Position numbers and translations under genes: made by a program. A model generated the notes under the pieces. It saw nothing but the letters and a program-made list of their open reading frames with translations, did no database searches and had not been told where the DNA came from. This document shows positions 19,306 through 27,901 of a DNA stretch of 64,000 bases, in pieces. Origin of the DNA: Mesosutterella faecium (lineage in GTDB: Bacteria > Pseudomonadota > Gammaproteobacteria > Burkholderiales > Burkholderiaceae_F); contig NZ_JAKZJU020000001.1 of assembly GCF_022809315.2 (NCBI RefSeq), positions 1,240,001 through 1,304,000 of the forward strand, written 5' to 3'. Position 1 is the stretch's first letter; every line of letters starts with the position of its first letter.

Positions 19306-20223
19306 ATGGATAAGCGCATCTATCCCCATCCTTTCATCGCGAAGGAAGGCTGGCCCTTCATCGCGGGCACGGGTCTTGTCGCACTTGTCGTGACCGCTCT
19401 TGACTGGGATTTCCTGTCCCTGATCTGCTGGGCGCTTTTCGTTCTGGTGCTTCAGTTCTTCAGGGATCCCGCCCGTGAGATTCCGCAGGGCGAGAAGCTG
19501 GTGCTCTCGGTGGTCGACGGCCGGGTCCTCAAGGTGGAAAAAGCAGTCGACCCTTATACGGGGCAGGTCTCGCTTCTGATCGCCGTTTTCATGAATCTCT
19601 TTAACGTCCACAGCCAGAGGTTCCCGGTCAACGGCACGGTTCTGAAGAAGGTGTACCGGCCCGGAAAATACTTCAACGCATCGCTGGACAAGGCAAGCGC
19701 CGAAAACGAGCAGTGCGGGCTCGTGGTGCGCGCCTCCGATGGAAATCAGCTCACGTTTGTCCAGATTGCGGGGCTCGTCACGCACCGGATTCTCAACTAC
19801 GTGAAGGAGGGCGACGTTCTCAAGGCCGGAGACCGCTACGGCTTCATCCGTTTTGGAAGCCGCGTGGACATGTATCTGCCGCTTAACGCCCATCCGAAAG
19901 TGGTGATCGGCGAAAAAGTCTGGGCGACAACCACCGTTCTCGCAGTGCTTGACGAGCCGGCAGGCGGCGAGCCCGCCCCCGAGCCGGAGGTGAGGATCAC
20001 AGGCGGCGAGGAGGCAAAGCCCGAGGCCCCCGCCGAGACCATTGTGGTGGATGCGGGGAAAACCGAGGCTGCTTCGGCAGCGGCTGAGCCTGCCGCTGCC
20101 GGGGAAAGCGGCGCCTCCGGACAGAGCGCCGCTGCGGCCGTAGCAGAGGAGCCCGAAGCCGGGGCTGCCGCTTCTCCGGAGTCTCAGGAGCCGAAGGCCC
20201 CGAAGGACTCGGAGGTCCGCTAA
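19306..20223 (+). CDS. psd: Phosphatidylserine decarboxylase proenzyme, with unusual C-terminal extension
   Basis: Pyruvoyl enzyme that makes phosphatidylethanolamine from phosphatidylserine at the inner membrane. The start at ATG 19306 has TTGGAG upstream. The N-terminus has two hydrophobic segments (about 16-52), and the short-type PSD core ends with the self-cleavage motif RFGSRVD. Ser185 would become the pyruvoyl group, giving a short alpha chain. The core ends near residue 213. About 90 further residues are Ala/Glu/Pro-rich low complexity with no recognisable domain, which is unusual. pssA follows, so the two act in consecutive steps. Confidence 0.93.
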   Translation: MDKRIYPHPFIAKEGWPFIAGTGLVALVVTALDWDFLSLICWALFVLVLQFFRDPAREIPQGEKLVLSVVDGRVLKVEKAVDPYTGQVSLLIAVFMNLFNVHSQRFPVNGTVLKKVYRPGKYFNASLDKASAENEQCGLVVRASDGNQLTFVQIAGLVTHRILNYVKEGDVLKAGDRYGFIRFGSRVDMYLPLNAHPKVVIGEKVWATTTVLAVLDEPAGGEPAPEPEVRITGGEEAKPEAPAETIVVDAGKTEAASAAAEPAAAGESGASGQSAAAAVAEEPEAGAAASPESQEPKAPKDSEVR

Positions 20224-20238
20224 GGCCGAGGCAGATCC

Positions 20239-20282
20239 GTCCCGCAGGCGGATTTCTACTGCGGGACTCTGATAGTGTTTTT
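20239..20282 (+). terminator. Possible terminator/attenuator between psd and pssA
   Basis: Stem gtcccgcag (20239-20247) / ctgcgggac (20259-20267). The T6 run begins about 10 bases later, so this may be weak or allow read-through into pssA. Confidence 0.45.
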
Positions 20283-20316
20283 TAAGTTTAATTTTTAGAT
20301 TTAAAAGAATCTCAAG

Positions 20317-21129
20317 ATGCCCAATGAACGTGTTCCAGGCCAGCGTGTCCCGTTGACTGAAATTGGCAAGCGCAACATCAATATGGTGCGGACCCGGGGG
20401 ATTTATGTTTTGCCGAATCTCTTTACGACCGCATCGCTTTTCTGCGCTTTTTACGCCATTGTTCAGGCTTTGGGCGGGCACTATGACGTCGCCTCTCTCG
20501 CCATTTTCTTTTCCATGCTCTTTGACGGCTGCGACGGACGCGTCGCCCGCCTCACTCACACCGCAAGCGAGTTCGGCGTCCAGTACGACTCGATCGCGGA
20601 CATGACGGCCTTTGGTGTGGCTCCCGCGATCGTGATCTACCAGTTTGCGCTCTCCGGACTTGGGAAAATCGGCTGGGCCGCGGCGTTCATCTACTGCCTG
20701 GGCGCCGGGTTGAGGCTGGCGCGCTTCAACACGAATGTCGGTGTTGTTGACAAGCGCTTTTTCCAGGGGCTTCCGAGCCCTGCGGCCGCAGCTCTCATCG
20801 CGGGGTTCGTCTGGCTCGCGGTGGACAACAGGCTGCCGCCCTGGATCGTGGACGCCCTGCCCTGGGTCGCGGCCTTCCTGTCGGTGTACGCGGGACTCAC
20901 GATGGTCTGCAACGCGCCTTTTTTCTCCGGCAAGAACCTCGCCGTCGTAAAGACCGTGCCGTTCTGGTTCCTGCTTGTGGCCGCCGTCCTGTTCATTCTG
21001 ATTTCGAGCAACACATCGCTTTCCGTCTTCATCATCTTCTGCATCTATTCGGTCTCGGGGTATGTCTACCAGGCCTGGCTGTGGTGGAGGGGAAAGCCGA
21101 ACCCGGTGAGGCCCGAGCGCACTGAGTAA
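20317..21129 (+). CDS. pssA: CDP-diacylglycerol-serine O-phosphatidyltransferase
   Basis: Integral membrane CDP-alcohol phosphatidyltransferase that makes phosphatidylserine, the substrate of Psd. The 270-residue protein has about seven to eight hydrophobic segments. The family signature DGxxARx8GxxxDxxxD is present from Asp70 (DGRVARL, then EFGVQYDSIAD). It is the membrane-embedded type, not the soluble phospholipase-D-like E. coli type. The ATG has no strong Shine-Dalgarno but is preceded by an A/T-rich stretch. A strong terminator follows. Confidence 0.95.
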   Translation: MPNERVPGQRVPLTEIGKRNINMVRTRGIYVLPNLFTTASLFCAFYAIVQALGGHYDVASLAIFFSMLFDGCDGRVARLTHTASEFGVQYDSIADMTAFGVAPAIVIYQFALSGLGKIGWAAAFIYCLGAGLRLARFNTNVGVVDKRFFQGLPSPAAAALIAGFVWLAVDNRLPPWIVDALPWVAAFLSVYAGLTMVCNAPFFSGKNLAVVKTVPFWFLLVAAVLFILISSNTSLSVFIIFCIYSVSGYVYQAWLWWRGKPNPVRPERTE

Positions 21130-21158
21130 AAGCCGCGGCTTCGCGGGGAAAAGTTCTG

Positions 21159-21194
21159 ACGCCGGATCTGTGCGCGGTTCCGGCGTTTTTCTTT
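21159..21194 (+). terminator. Terminator after pssA
   Basis: Perfect 8-bp stem acgccgga (21159-21166) / tccggcgt (21179-21186) followed by ttttcttt. Confidence 0.85.
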
Positions 21195-21241
21195 CGCGCT
21201 GCAGCCGCTAAAATGCAGTTGTCTTCCTTGAGGAGTCTGCC

Positions 21242-21934
21242 ATGCCGTTTCTTTTTGCACCGCCCGCTCAGGCCGTGCTGCCGATAGAAGGCGAAAAAGA
21301 TCTGTATTTTCCCCTCCACCGCGTCTACCACATCGGACATAACTATGCGGAGCACAACAGGGAGCTTTCCGCTCCGGACGAACCGGTCATTTTTTTAAAG
21401 CCGGTGGACGCCGTGGTGCCGATGGTCTCAGGCCGGACGGCCGAAGTGCCGTATCCGCCGGAAACCAGCAATTTCCAGCATGAGATCGAGCTGGTCGCAG
21501 CACTGAAGGCGGGAGGCCGGAACCTGTCGGCGGAGGAGGCCCGGGCCTGCATCTATGGCTTTGGCGTCGGCATCGACTTCACCCGCCGCGACCTGCACCT
21601 CGCGCTGCGGGGAAAAGGACAGCCCTGGGAAAAGGGCAAGACGGTCGATGACGCGCTTCCCGTGACCGAGCTGCGCCCGATTGAGCGCACTCCGGAAATG
21701 GACAATCTGGAGATCTGGCTCTATGTCAACAATGAGAAGCGTCAGAGCGGATCGACCTCTCAGATGATGTTTCCGGTGCCGGAGCTTATAGCGCACCTCT
21801 CGAAGTACTGGGAGCTCAAGCCCGGCGACATCGTCTTTACGGGGACGCCGGCCGGTGTGGGTCCGGTGCAGAAAGGGGACGTCCTCAAGGGCGGGATTTC
21901 AGGAGTCGGGACTTTTGAGCTGAAGATTGTCTGA
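21242..21934 (+). CDS. Fumarylacetoacetate hydrolase-family protein
   Basis: A 230-residue FAH-fold protein. The metal-site region HEIELVAAL (Glu ligands), GVGIDFTRRDLH (Asp ligand) and the C-terminal GDIVFTGTPAGVGPV are clear family signatures. Members include fumarylpyruvate hydrolases, acylpyruvases and oxaloacetate decarboxylases/tautomerases; the small size fits the acylpyruvase/fumarylpyruvate group, but the substrate is not determinable. The start has TTGAGGAGT upstream. It is transcribed toward, and converges with, the mltB-like gene. Confidence 0.88.
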   Translation: MPFLFAPPAQAVLPIEGEKDLYFPLHRVYHIGHNYAEHNRELSAPDEPVIFLKPVDAVVPMVSGRTAEVPYPPETSNFQHEIELVAALKAGGRNLSAEEARACIYGFGVGIDFTRRDLHLALRGKGQPWEKGKTVDDALPVTELRPIERTPEMDNLEIWLYVNNEKRQSGSTSQMMFPVPELIAHLSKYWELKPGDIVFTGTPAGVGPVQKGDVLKGGISGVGTFELKIV

Positions 21935-21967
21935 GCCGAATCTGCGGGGCCGGCCGCTGCGGGACGG

Positions 21968-23089
21968 TCATGACGCTGCCGAAGAGCTCTGCGCCATTTC
22001 CGAGGCCTCCTTGTCCATGGAGGCCGTTTCTATTTCCTGGGCCAGATCGGCAACGGCGCTCGCATAGAAATAGCTGCGGTTATAGGAAAGGATTGCTGCG
22101 AAATTGCGGGTTCCCAGGCGGTATTCCGTCATGAGGTTCCCGTCCGGATCCTTGGTGGGAAGATTGACGACAAGCAGCGGCTCGTCATCCGGAAGATCGA
22201 TTTCTAGATCCGGGACAAAGCCGTTTTTGAGCACCTCGCCCAGCGTGGTGTTGGGCTGAATGCCTCCCTTCACGAGGCCCAGGTTCGCGCCGGTTTCGGG
22301 CGTGCAGGTAAAGTAGGCGGGCAGGCCCCGCACCCAGCCGCTGTTTGCCAGATAGTTCGCCACGGAGCCCACGGCGTCAGCCGGCGAATTCACCAGGTCG
22401 ATCTTTCCGTCATGGTCGTAGTCGACCGCGAGCTTTCGCACCGATGAGGGCATGAACTGCACCATGCCGATGGCGCCGGCAAAGCTCCCGAGAACGGAGG
22501 TGGGATCCAGATTCTGTTCGCGGACCAGAAGAAGAAACTCGGTTAGTTCTTTGCGGAAATAGTCGGCCCGCCGTTTGTAGTCAAAAGACAGGGTACAGAG
22601 GGCGTCCAGCACCCGGAAGCCGCCCTGATTGCGCCCGTAGACCGTTTCGACGCCGATAATCGCGGCAACAAAATCGCGCGGCACTCCGAACTGGTCTTCC
22701 GCATCGGAGAAAGCCTGTTCGTTTTCATCCAGAAAGAGGCACCCGCCCTGGATCCTCGTCCGATTCACCATGCGGCGGCGGTACGCGGCCCAGTTGCTTC
22801 GTGGCGCGGCGCCCGACGCTTTGGGCTTCGGGGTCATCAGTTGCTCGACTCGCGGAGAGTAGGTGGCCAGATCCAGGGTGCCAGCGATGAAGTTTTTGGG
22901 CAGCTGGGTCGCGGCTGACGTTTCATCGATATAGGCCTGCACCTCTTCAAGGGAAGAGTAGGGAAGAGACTCGCTTGACTGCTGCGACTTGAGGCTCAAG
23001 TCCGACACCTGGGCGCAGACGATCGCTGGCAGCCCGGGTATCGCGGCTGTCAGGGCAAAAGTCAGCAGTTGCCGTCTGGTCAGAGTCAT
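21968..23089 (-). CDS. mltB: MltB-family lytic murein transglycosylase, probable Tat substrate
   Basis: Cleaves peptidoglycan glycan strands with formation of anhydromuropeptides. The 373-residue protein has the SLT_2-type catalytic domain. Glu148 in IIGVETVYGR matches the MltB catalytic glutamate, and SFAGAIGMVQFMPSS, DYDHDGKIDLVNSPADAVGSVANYL and a C-terminal GTRNFAAILSYNRSYFYASAVADLA segment are typical. The N-terminus MTLTRRQLLTFALTAAIPGL carries a twin-arginine-like motif, and the cysteine at 25 lacks a proper lipobox, so export as a soluble periplasmic protein is likelier than lipidation. E. coli MltB is a lipoprotein, so the symbol denotes family. Confidence 0.9.
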   Translation of the reverse strand: MTLTRRQLLTFALTAAIPGLPAIVCAQVSDLSLKSQQSSESLPYSSLEEVQAYIDETSAATQLPKNFIAGTLDLATYSPRVEQLMTPKPKASGAAPRSNWAAYRRRMVNRTRIQGGCLFLDENEQAFSDAEDQFGVPRDFVAAIIGVETVYGRNQGGFRVLDALCTLSFDYKRRADYFRKELTEFLLLVREQNLDPTSVLGSFAGAIGMVQFMPSSVRKLAVDYDHDGKIDLVNSPADAVGSVANYLANSGWVRGLPAYFTCTPETGANLGLVKGGIQPNTTLGEVLKNGFVPDLEIDLPDDEPLLVVNLPTKDPDGNLMTEYRLGTRNFAAILSYNRSYFYASAVADLAQEIETASMDKEASEMAQSSSAAS

Positions 23090-23120
23090 GCCTTAAAGTC
23101 GAAATCGTCAAGATATTTCA

Positions 23121-23148
23121 ATTATAGAGTCGATTGACAGAACGATAA
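23121..23148 (-). promoter_or_regulatory. Candidate promoter for the mltB-like gene
   Basis: On the minus strand a TATAAT box (23126-23121) with a weak -35 TTATCG (23148-23143), spacer 16, about 30 bases before the start codon. Confidence 0.45.
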
Positions 23149-23436
23149 GCCCGTTCAGCTCACGGATAGAGCGTTCTGAATTTTTTTAAGAAAATTAGAA
23201 ATTTCTAATCTGCCCCTACGAAGAACTAATTCAAAAATTCCATGTTTTTAAAGGATGTAGCCATATGCATAGAACAATGGCGTGACTGTTATTGATGGTA
23301 CTTTGGGAATATCCCCAAAACCAAACGAAGCGAATTGAAACGGCAAATTAGCTGAAGTACTGGTTATGGAAAAAATTAAAGCTTGGTTATCTGAGATGAA
23401 CCGCTTTATGTTGTGTAGATTTGATGACAGGCTATC

Positions 23437-23464
23437 TTGACAAAAGAAGAGAAATTGGTAAAAT
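23437..23464 (+). promoter_or_regulatory. Strong sigma-70 promoter of the tRNA cluster
   Basis: Consensus TTGACA (23437-23442) and TAAAAT (23459-23464) with a 16-bp spacer, ending 12 bases before the first tRNA. Confidence 0.85.
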
Positions 23465-23476
23465 TTCAAATCTCAT

Positions 23477-23552
23477 GCGGGAGTAGCTCAGTTGGTAGAG
23501 CGCAACCTTGCCAAGGTTGAGGTCGCGAGTTCGAGACTCGTCTCCCGCTCCA
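23477..23552 (+). tRNA. tRNA-Gly (GCC), copy 1
   Basis: 76 nt. The 7-bp acceptor stem gcgggag/ctcccgc, the D-loop agctcagttggtagagc, the anticodon loop TTGCCAA (anticodon GCC) and the T-arm gttcgagac are intact. CCA is encoded at 23550-23552. The sequence is identical to the copies at 23661-23736 and 62214-62289. Confidence 0.97.
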
Positions 23553-23577
23553 CTTTCTAGAAATAGAAAGCAAGGAC

Positions 23578-23651
23578 GGCGCGATAGCAAAGCGGCCATG
23601 CACCGGATTGCAAATCCGTAGACGGCGGTTCGACTCCGCCTCGCGCCTCCA
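23578..23651 (+). tRNA. tRNA-Cys (GCA)
   Basis: 74 nt. The acceptor ggcgcga/tcgcgcc, the anticodon loop TTGCAAA (anticodon GCA), the T-arm ggttcgactcc and an encoded CCA at 23649-23651 are present. It sits 25 bases after the first tRNA-Gly, probably on one transcript. Confidence 0.96.
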
Positions 23652-23660
23652 CATCAAATT

Positions 23661-23736
23661 GCGGGAGTAGCTCAGTTGGTAGAGCGCAACCTTGCCAAGG
23701 TTGAGGTCGCGAGTTCGAGACTCGTCTCCCGCTCCA
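23661..23736 (+). tRNA. tRNA-Gly (GCC), copy 2
   Basis: 76 nt, identical to copy 1, only 9 bases after tRNA-Cys, CCA encoded. No clear terminator follows; the convergent pgi remnant ends 56 bases downstream. Confidence 0.97.
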
Positions 23737-23791
23737 ATATTGGTTCGGGCATCTCCTCGTTGTGTAAACCTTTTTATCCAATTGCAGAGGC

Positions 23792-24276
23792 TTACTGATG
23801 GTGGGGGTTATTTTCAGCAACTAATGAAAGTTTTTTCCCATATTCGACCCCTGGCTGATCAAAAGGATTAATGCCAAACAAGGCTCCCAACATCGTAGTT
23901 TTGTGCTCATACATTGCCATCAGAGAGCCAAGCCTGCGTGGGGTTAGTTCATCAATTGCGATCGTTGTTACACCATTAAAGTATGGTGTTAGGGGGTCTC
24001 GAGCGACCAATGCCTCTGCTTGTGCTCTAGCGTTAGATAAAAGAACTTTATTCAGTACTGAATGATTGTGCCCTGGTTTTTCACACCAGATAATATCGAC
24101 ACTAGTCTTACCTGTTCCTTCCCTAAGCCACTGGAAAAAAGAGTGTTGAGACTCGTCGCCGTGTCCTCCCCACACGCCCTGTCCAGTACTACCAATCACT
24201 GGCATTCCGTTAGTTTGACGAGATTTACCAAGGCTTTCCATTTCTAGTTGTTGAACCCAAGAAACAAACATCCGAA
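23792..24276 (-). pseudogene. pgi: Glucose-6-phosphate isomerase, C-terminal fragment (split by IS pair)
   Basis: The 3' part of pgi, in frame with the fragment at 27896-28855 once the two insertion sequences and two of the three 17-bp repeats are removed. The rejoined frame reads DERLRMFVSWVQQLEM across the junction. This part contains the catalytic His region GHGDESQHSFFQWL and the catalytic Lys region GVEYGKKLSLV. It has no start of its own beyond codons contributed by the IS end, so it is not expected to be expressed as an enzyme. The DNA is AT-rich. Confidence 0.92.
24260..24276 (+). repeat. 17-bp direct repeat 1 of 3 in pgi
   Basis: agaaacaaacatccgaa, immediately left of IS copy 2 and identical to 26081-26097 and 27902-27918. 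Confidence 0.95.
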
Positions 24277-26080
24277 TGTTAGAGCAAAGGGAAAATGTCA
24301 CATGCCAGCACAACGGGACTATGTCACACCCTAGCAAAGCGATTATGACACCAAAAATTCTCCGCCAAAGACAGAAATTGAGAGCCCCCTGGGGCCCTTT
24401 ATCGTCTTCATGGAGAACACCCTGCCCACGCTCTGTCGGGCGCTCGCCTCAAATGGGCTGAAGCCCGTGCGGGCTGTGGGCAGGTTGGGAAAAAAGATCT
24501 TCTGAGAGCCTGTGTTGATTTCATTATTTGCCAGATCTGTTTTTCCGCTGCTTCAGCTTTTCTTCGAGTTCACGGGCCTTTTGGTCACGCTCTTTTCTCT
24601 GGGCCTGCCGTTGCTTCGCTTCAGCCATTTCGCATTCCAGCTTCATGACGAAGCCGTTGGGTCGCAAATCTTCCTTCTCAATGATTCGATCCAGGCATGC
24701 GTCTATGGTCTTCGATGACTCAAGGTATTCCGTGCGCTCGAGCGTTTTTCTTTTCCGGGCTTCAAAGCAGAGCAGATGTTCTTTGCCCCGTGCATCCCGG
24801 TAGACCATTTCCGGCGCACGGCCATCCGGGTACTCGATGACGCTGACTTTCTTGCCCATCAGCTCAAACTTCCGAGCGCTCGCATTCTTGAGCTGCAGGA
24901 TCGACCCCCCGAAGGAGACGCTCAGAGATTTGCTCAGAACGCGTTCGTGCCACCAGGCGCATATGCGTTCAATCTCGGGCATACTTTCTTCAGCCACCGC
25001 ACAGTTTGCGCTCAGGGGTTCTCTTGGGTCGATTCCAAACCGCTGATTGAAATCCCTGATCAGTTCGTCCATGCGCTGATTGGCGGTGGCCATGTCTTCG
25101 ATTCCCATGACCCTGAACTCATGCGGCCAGCGCCCCTGCAGCGTCTTGAACAGGCGTTCTATCCGGCCTTTTGCCTGCGGGCTCTGAGCGAATATCTGCT
25201 CGATCTGAAGCTTGTCGCAGACTCTCTGAAACTGTGTGCCCTCTACATTTTTGGACCGGCCCTGAGCCAACGCGCGGAAAGTGCCGTGCCGATCGCTGTA
25301 TAGCGCAAGGGGGATTCCGTGCGCCCTGATGTATTGGAGCAGCACGGTCATATAGCCCGCCGCGGTCTCCGAGGGAAAGAACCCGGCAGCGGCGATTCTG
25401 CCGGTCGCATCGTCAATGAACGCGATTAATGAGCACTCTTTCTGACCGGGGCCGAACCATCTGTGCGGGCTGCCGTCGATCTGAACCAGCTCGCCGAACC
25501 TTGACCTTCTGCGCCTCAGAAAATGACCGGCTCTTCTGAGCCCCTGCTCTGAGGCCTGAGGGCTGAGTTCTCTCAGAATCTTTCGAACAGTTTCCTTCGA
25601 CACTTTGATCCCTTCGTTTTTCACAAGGTACTGAGTCAGGAGCGTCGGAGGGAAATCCTGATATTTTGTAACTGCCAGTTCTATGATTTTTAAACGAATA
25701 TCGTCTGGCAGGCGGTTGCTCGGGGGCCGCCCTTTGTTGCCATGGGGCGGATCTGCGGCTTCGCCCCTTTTCCAGGCGGCCAGCCTGCGATAGAACTGGC
25801 GAATGCTCAGCTTCATCGCTTTGGCTGCCTCCGGCACCGAGAGCAGGCCGTAGGCGACCTGTTCGAAAATCTCCTCTGTGCCGGTCTGGGACTTCGGGGC
25901 TCTTTCAGGAAGCGAGTTTTTCATGTGCGACTCCTAAAAAACAGGCTCTCTGAAGTGATTGTGTGACAAAATCGCTTTGCCGGGGGCTGTCATGCAGATT
26001 GCCGGCTTATGACAGAGTCGCGTTGCCGGACCATGACATAGTCCCGTAGTTTTCCGTGACATTATCGCGTTGCTCTAACA
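24277..26080 (-). mobile_element. IS1202-like insertion sequence, copy 2 (1804 bp)
   Basis: Same length, termini and internal layout as copy 1; by eye I saw no base difference. It is inserted in pgi with its transposase on the minus strand, parallel to pgi. Its right end is separated from copy 3 by a single 17-bp repeat, so copies 2 and 3 form a head-to-tail array. Confidence 0.92.
24524..25924 (-). CDS. Transposase of the IS1202-like element, copy 2
   Basis: 466 residues with the same translated sequence as copy 1, including the DDE residues Asp150, Asp211 and Glu256 and the TTAGGAGT ribosome binding site. Intact. Confidence 0.9.
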   Translation of the reverse strand: MKNSLPERAPKSQTGTEEIFEQVAYGLLSVPEAAKAMKLSIRQFYRRLAAWKRGEAADPPHGNKGRPPSNRLPDDIRLKIIELAVTKYQDFPPTLLTQYLVKNEGIKVSKETVRKILRELSPQASEQGLRRAGHFLRRRRSRFGELVQIDGSPHRWFGPGQKECSLIAFIDDATGRIAAAGFFPSETAAGYMTVLLQYIRAHGIPLALYSDRHGTFRALAQGRSKNVEGTQFQRVCDKLQIEQIFAQSPQAKGRIERLFKTLQGRWPHEFRVMGIEDMATANQRMDELIRDFNQRFGIDPREPLSANCAVAEESMPEIERICAWWHERVLSKSLSVSFGGSILQLKNASARKFELMGKKVSVIEYPDGRAPEMVYRDARGKEHLLCFEARKRKTLERTEYLESSKTIDACLDRIIEKEDLRPNGFVMKLECEMAEAKQRQAQRKERDQKARELEEKLKQRKNRSGK

Positions 26081-26097
26081 AGAAACAAACATCCGAA
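26081..26097 (+). repeat. 17-bp direct repeat 2 of 3 in pgi, between the tandem IS copies
   Basis: A single copy of the target repeat forms the whole spacer between the two insertion sequences. Confidence 0.95.
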
Positions 26098-27901
26098 TGT
26101 TAGAGCAAAGGGAAAATGTCACATGCCAGCACAACGGGACTATGTCACACCCTAGCAAAGCGATTATGACACCAAAAATTCTCCGCCAAAGACAGAAATT
26201 GAGAGCCCCCTGGGGCCCTTTATCGTCTTCATGGAGAACACCCTGCCCACGCTCTGTCGGGCGCTCGCCTCAAATGGGCTGAAGCCCGTGCGGGCTGTGG
26301 GCAGGTTGGGAAAAAAGATCTTCTGAGAGCCTGTGTTGATTTCATTATTTGCCAGATCTGTTTTTCCGCTGCTTCAGCTTTTCTTCGAGTTCACGGGCCT
26401 TTTGGTCACGCTCTTTTCTCTGGGCCTGCCGTTGCTTCGCTTCAGCCATTTCGCATTCCAGCTTCATGACGAAGCCGTTGGGTCGCAAATCTTCCTTCTC
26501 AATGATTCGATCCAGGCATGCGTCTATGGTCTTCGATGACTCAAGGTATTCCGTGCGCTCGAGCGTTTTTCTTTTCCGGGCTTCAAAGCAGAGCAGATGT
26601 TCTTTGCCCCGTGCATCCCGGTAGACCATTTCCGGCGCACGGCCATCCGGGTACTCGATGACGCTGACTTTCTTGCCCATCAGCTCAAACTTCCGAGCGC
26701 TCGCATTCTTGAGCTGCAGGATCGACCCCCCGAAGGAGACGCTCAGAGATTTGCTCAGAACGCGTTCGTGCCACCAGGCGCATATGCGTTCAATCTCGGG
26801 CATACTTTCTTCAGCCACCGCACAGTTTGCGCTCAGGGGTTCTCTTGGGTCGATTCCAAACCGCTGATTGAAATCCCTGATCAGTTCGTCCATGCGCTGA
26901 TTGGCGGTGGCCATGTCTTCGATTCCCATGACCCTGAACTCATGCGGCCAGCGCCCCTGCAGCGTCTTGAACAGGCGTTCTATCCGGCCTTTTGCCTGCG
27001 GGCTCTGAGCGAATATCTGCTCGATCTGAAGCTTGTCGCAGACTCTCTGAAACTGTGTGCCCTCTACATTTTTGGACCGGCCCTGAGCCAACGCGCGGAA
27101 AGTGCCGTGCCGATCGCTGTATAGCGCAAGGGGGATTCCGTGCGCCCTGATGTATTGGAGCAGCACGGTCATATAGCCCGCCGCGGTCTCCGAGGGAAAG
27201 AACCCGGCAGCGGCGATTCTGCCGGTCGCATCGTCAATGAACGCGATTAATGAGCACTCTTTCTGACCGGGGCCGAACCATCTGTGCGGGCTGCCGTCGA
27301 TCTGAACCAGCTCGCCGAACCTTGACCTTCTGCGCCTCAGAAAATGACCGGCTCTTCTGAGCCCCTGCTCTGAGGCCTGAGGGCTGAGTTCTCTCAGAAT
27401 CTTTCGAACAGTTTCCTTCGACACTTTGATCCCTTCGTTTTTCACAAGGTACTGAGTCAGGAGCGTCGGAGGGAAATCCTGATATTTTGTAACTGCCAGT
27501 TCTATGATTTTTAAACGAATATCGTCTGGCAGGCGGTTGCTCGGGGGCCGCCCTTTGTTGCCATGGGGCGGATCTGCGGCTTCGCCCCTTTTCCAGGCGG
27601 CCAGCCTGCGATAGAACTGGCGAATGCTCAGCTTCATCGCTTTGGCTGCCTCCGGCACCGAGAGCAGGCCGTAGGCGACCTGTTCGAAAATCTCCTCTGT
27701 GCCGGTCTGGGACTTCGGGGCTCTTTCAGGAAGCGAGTTTTTCATGTGCGACTCCTAAAAAACAGGCTCTCTGAAGTGATTGTGTGACAAAATCGCTTTG
27801 CCGGGGGCTGTCATGCAGATTGCCGGCTTATGACAGAGTCGCGTTGCCGGACCATGACATAGTCCCGTAGTTTTCCGTGACATTATCGCGTTGCTCTAAC
27901 A
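26098..27901 (-). mobile_element. IS1202-like insertion sequence, copy 3 (1804 bp)
   Basis: Second member of the tandem pair in pgi, in the same orientation and apparently identical in sequence. The repeating unit (element plus 17-bp repeat) is 1821 bp. Confidence 0.92.
26345..27745 (-). CDS. Transposase of the IS1202-like element, copy 3
   Basis: 466 residues, same protein as the other two copies, intact catalytic triad and ribosome binding site. Confidence 0.9.
   Translation of the reverse strand: MKNSLPERAPKSQTGTEEIFEQVAYGLLSVPEAAKAMKLSIRQFYRRLAAWKRGEAADPPHGNKGRPPSNRLPDDIRLKIIELAVTKYQDFPPTLLTQYLVKNEGIKVSKETVRKILRELSPQASEQGLRRAGHFLRRRRSRFGELVQIDGSPHRWFGPGQKECSLIAFIDDATGRIAAAGFFPSETAAGYMTVLLQYIRAHGIPLALYSDRHGTFRALAQGRSKNVEGTQFQRVCDKLQIEQIFAQSPQAKGRIERLFKTLQGRWPHEFRVMGIEDMATANQRMDELIRDFNQRFGIDPREPLSANCAVAEESMPEIERICAWWHERVLSKSLSVSFGGSILQLKNASARKFELMGKKVSVIEYPDGRAPEMVYRDARGKEHLLCFEARKRKTLERTEYLESSKTIDACLDRIIEKEDLRPNGFVMKLECEMAEAKQRQAQRKERDQKARELEEKLKQRKNRSGK

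Larger units (their letters stand above)
23090..23476. other. AT-rich intergenic region at the left edge of the low-GC block
   Basis: 387 bases without a supported gene. It holds the probable mltB promoter at its left end, an imperfect hairpin with a T-run (23138-23187; cagaacg/cgttctg), a 16-bp palindrome (23194-23209) and the tRNA promoter at its right end. A 73-codon minus-strand frame at 23248-23469 has no supporting features. Base composition changes sharply from the GC-rich genes to the left. Confidence 0.6.
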
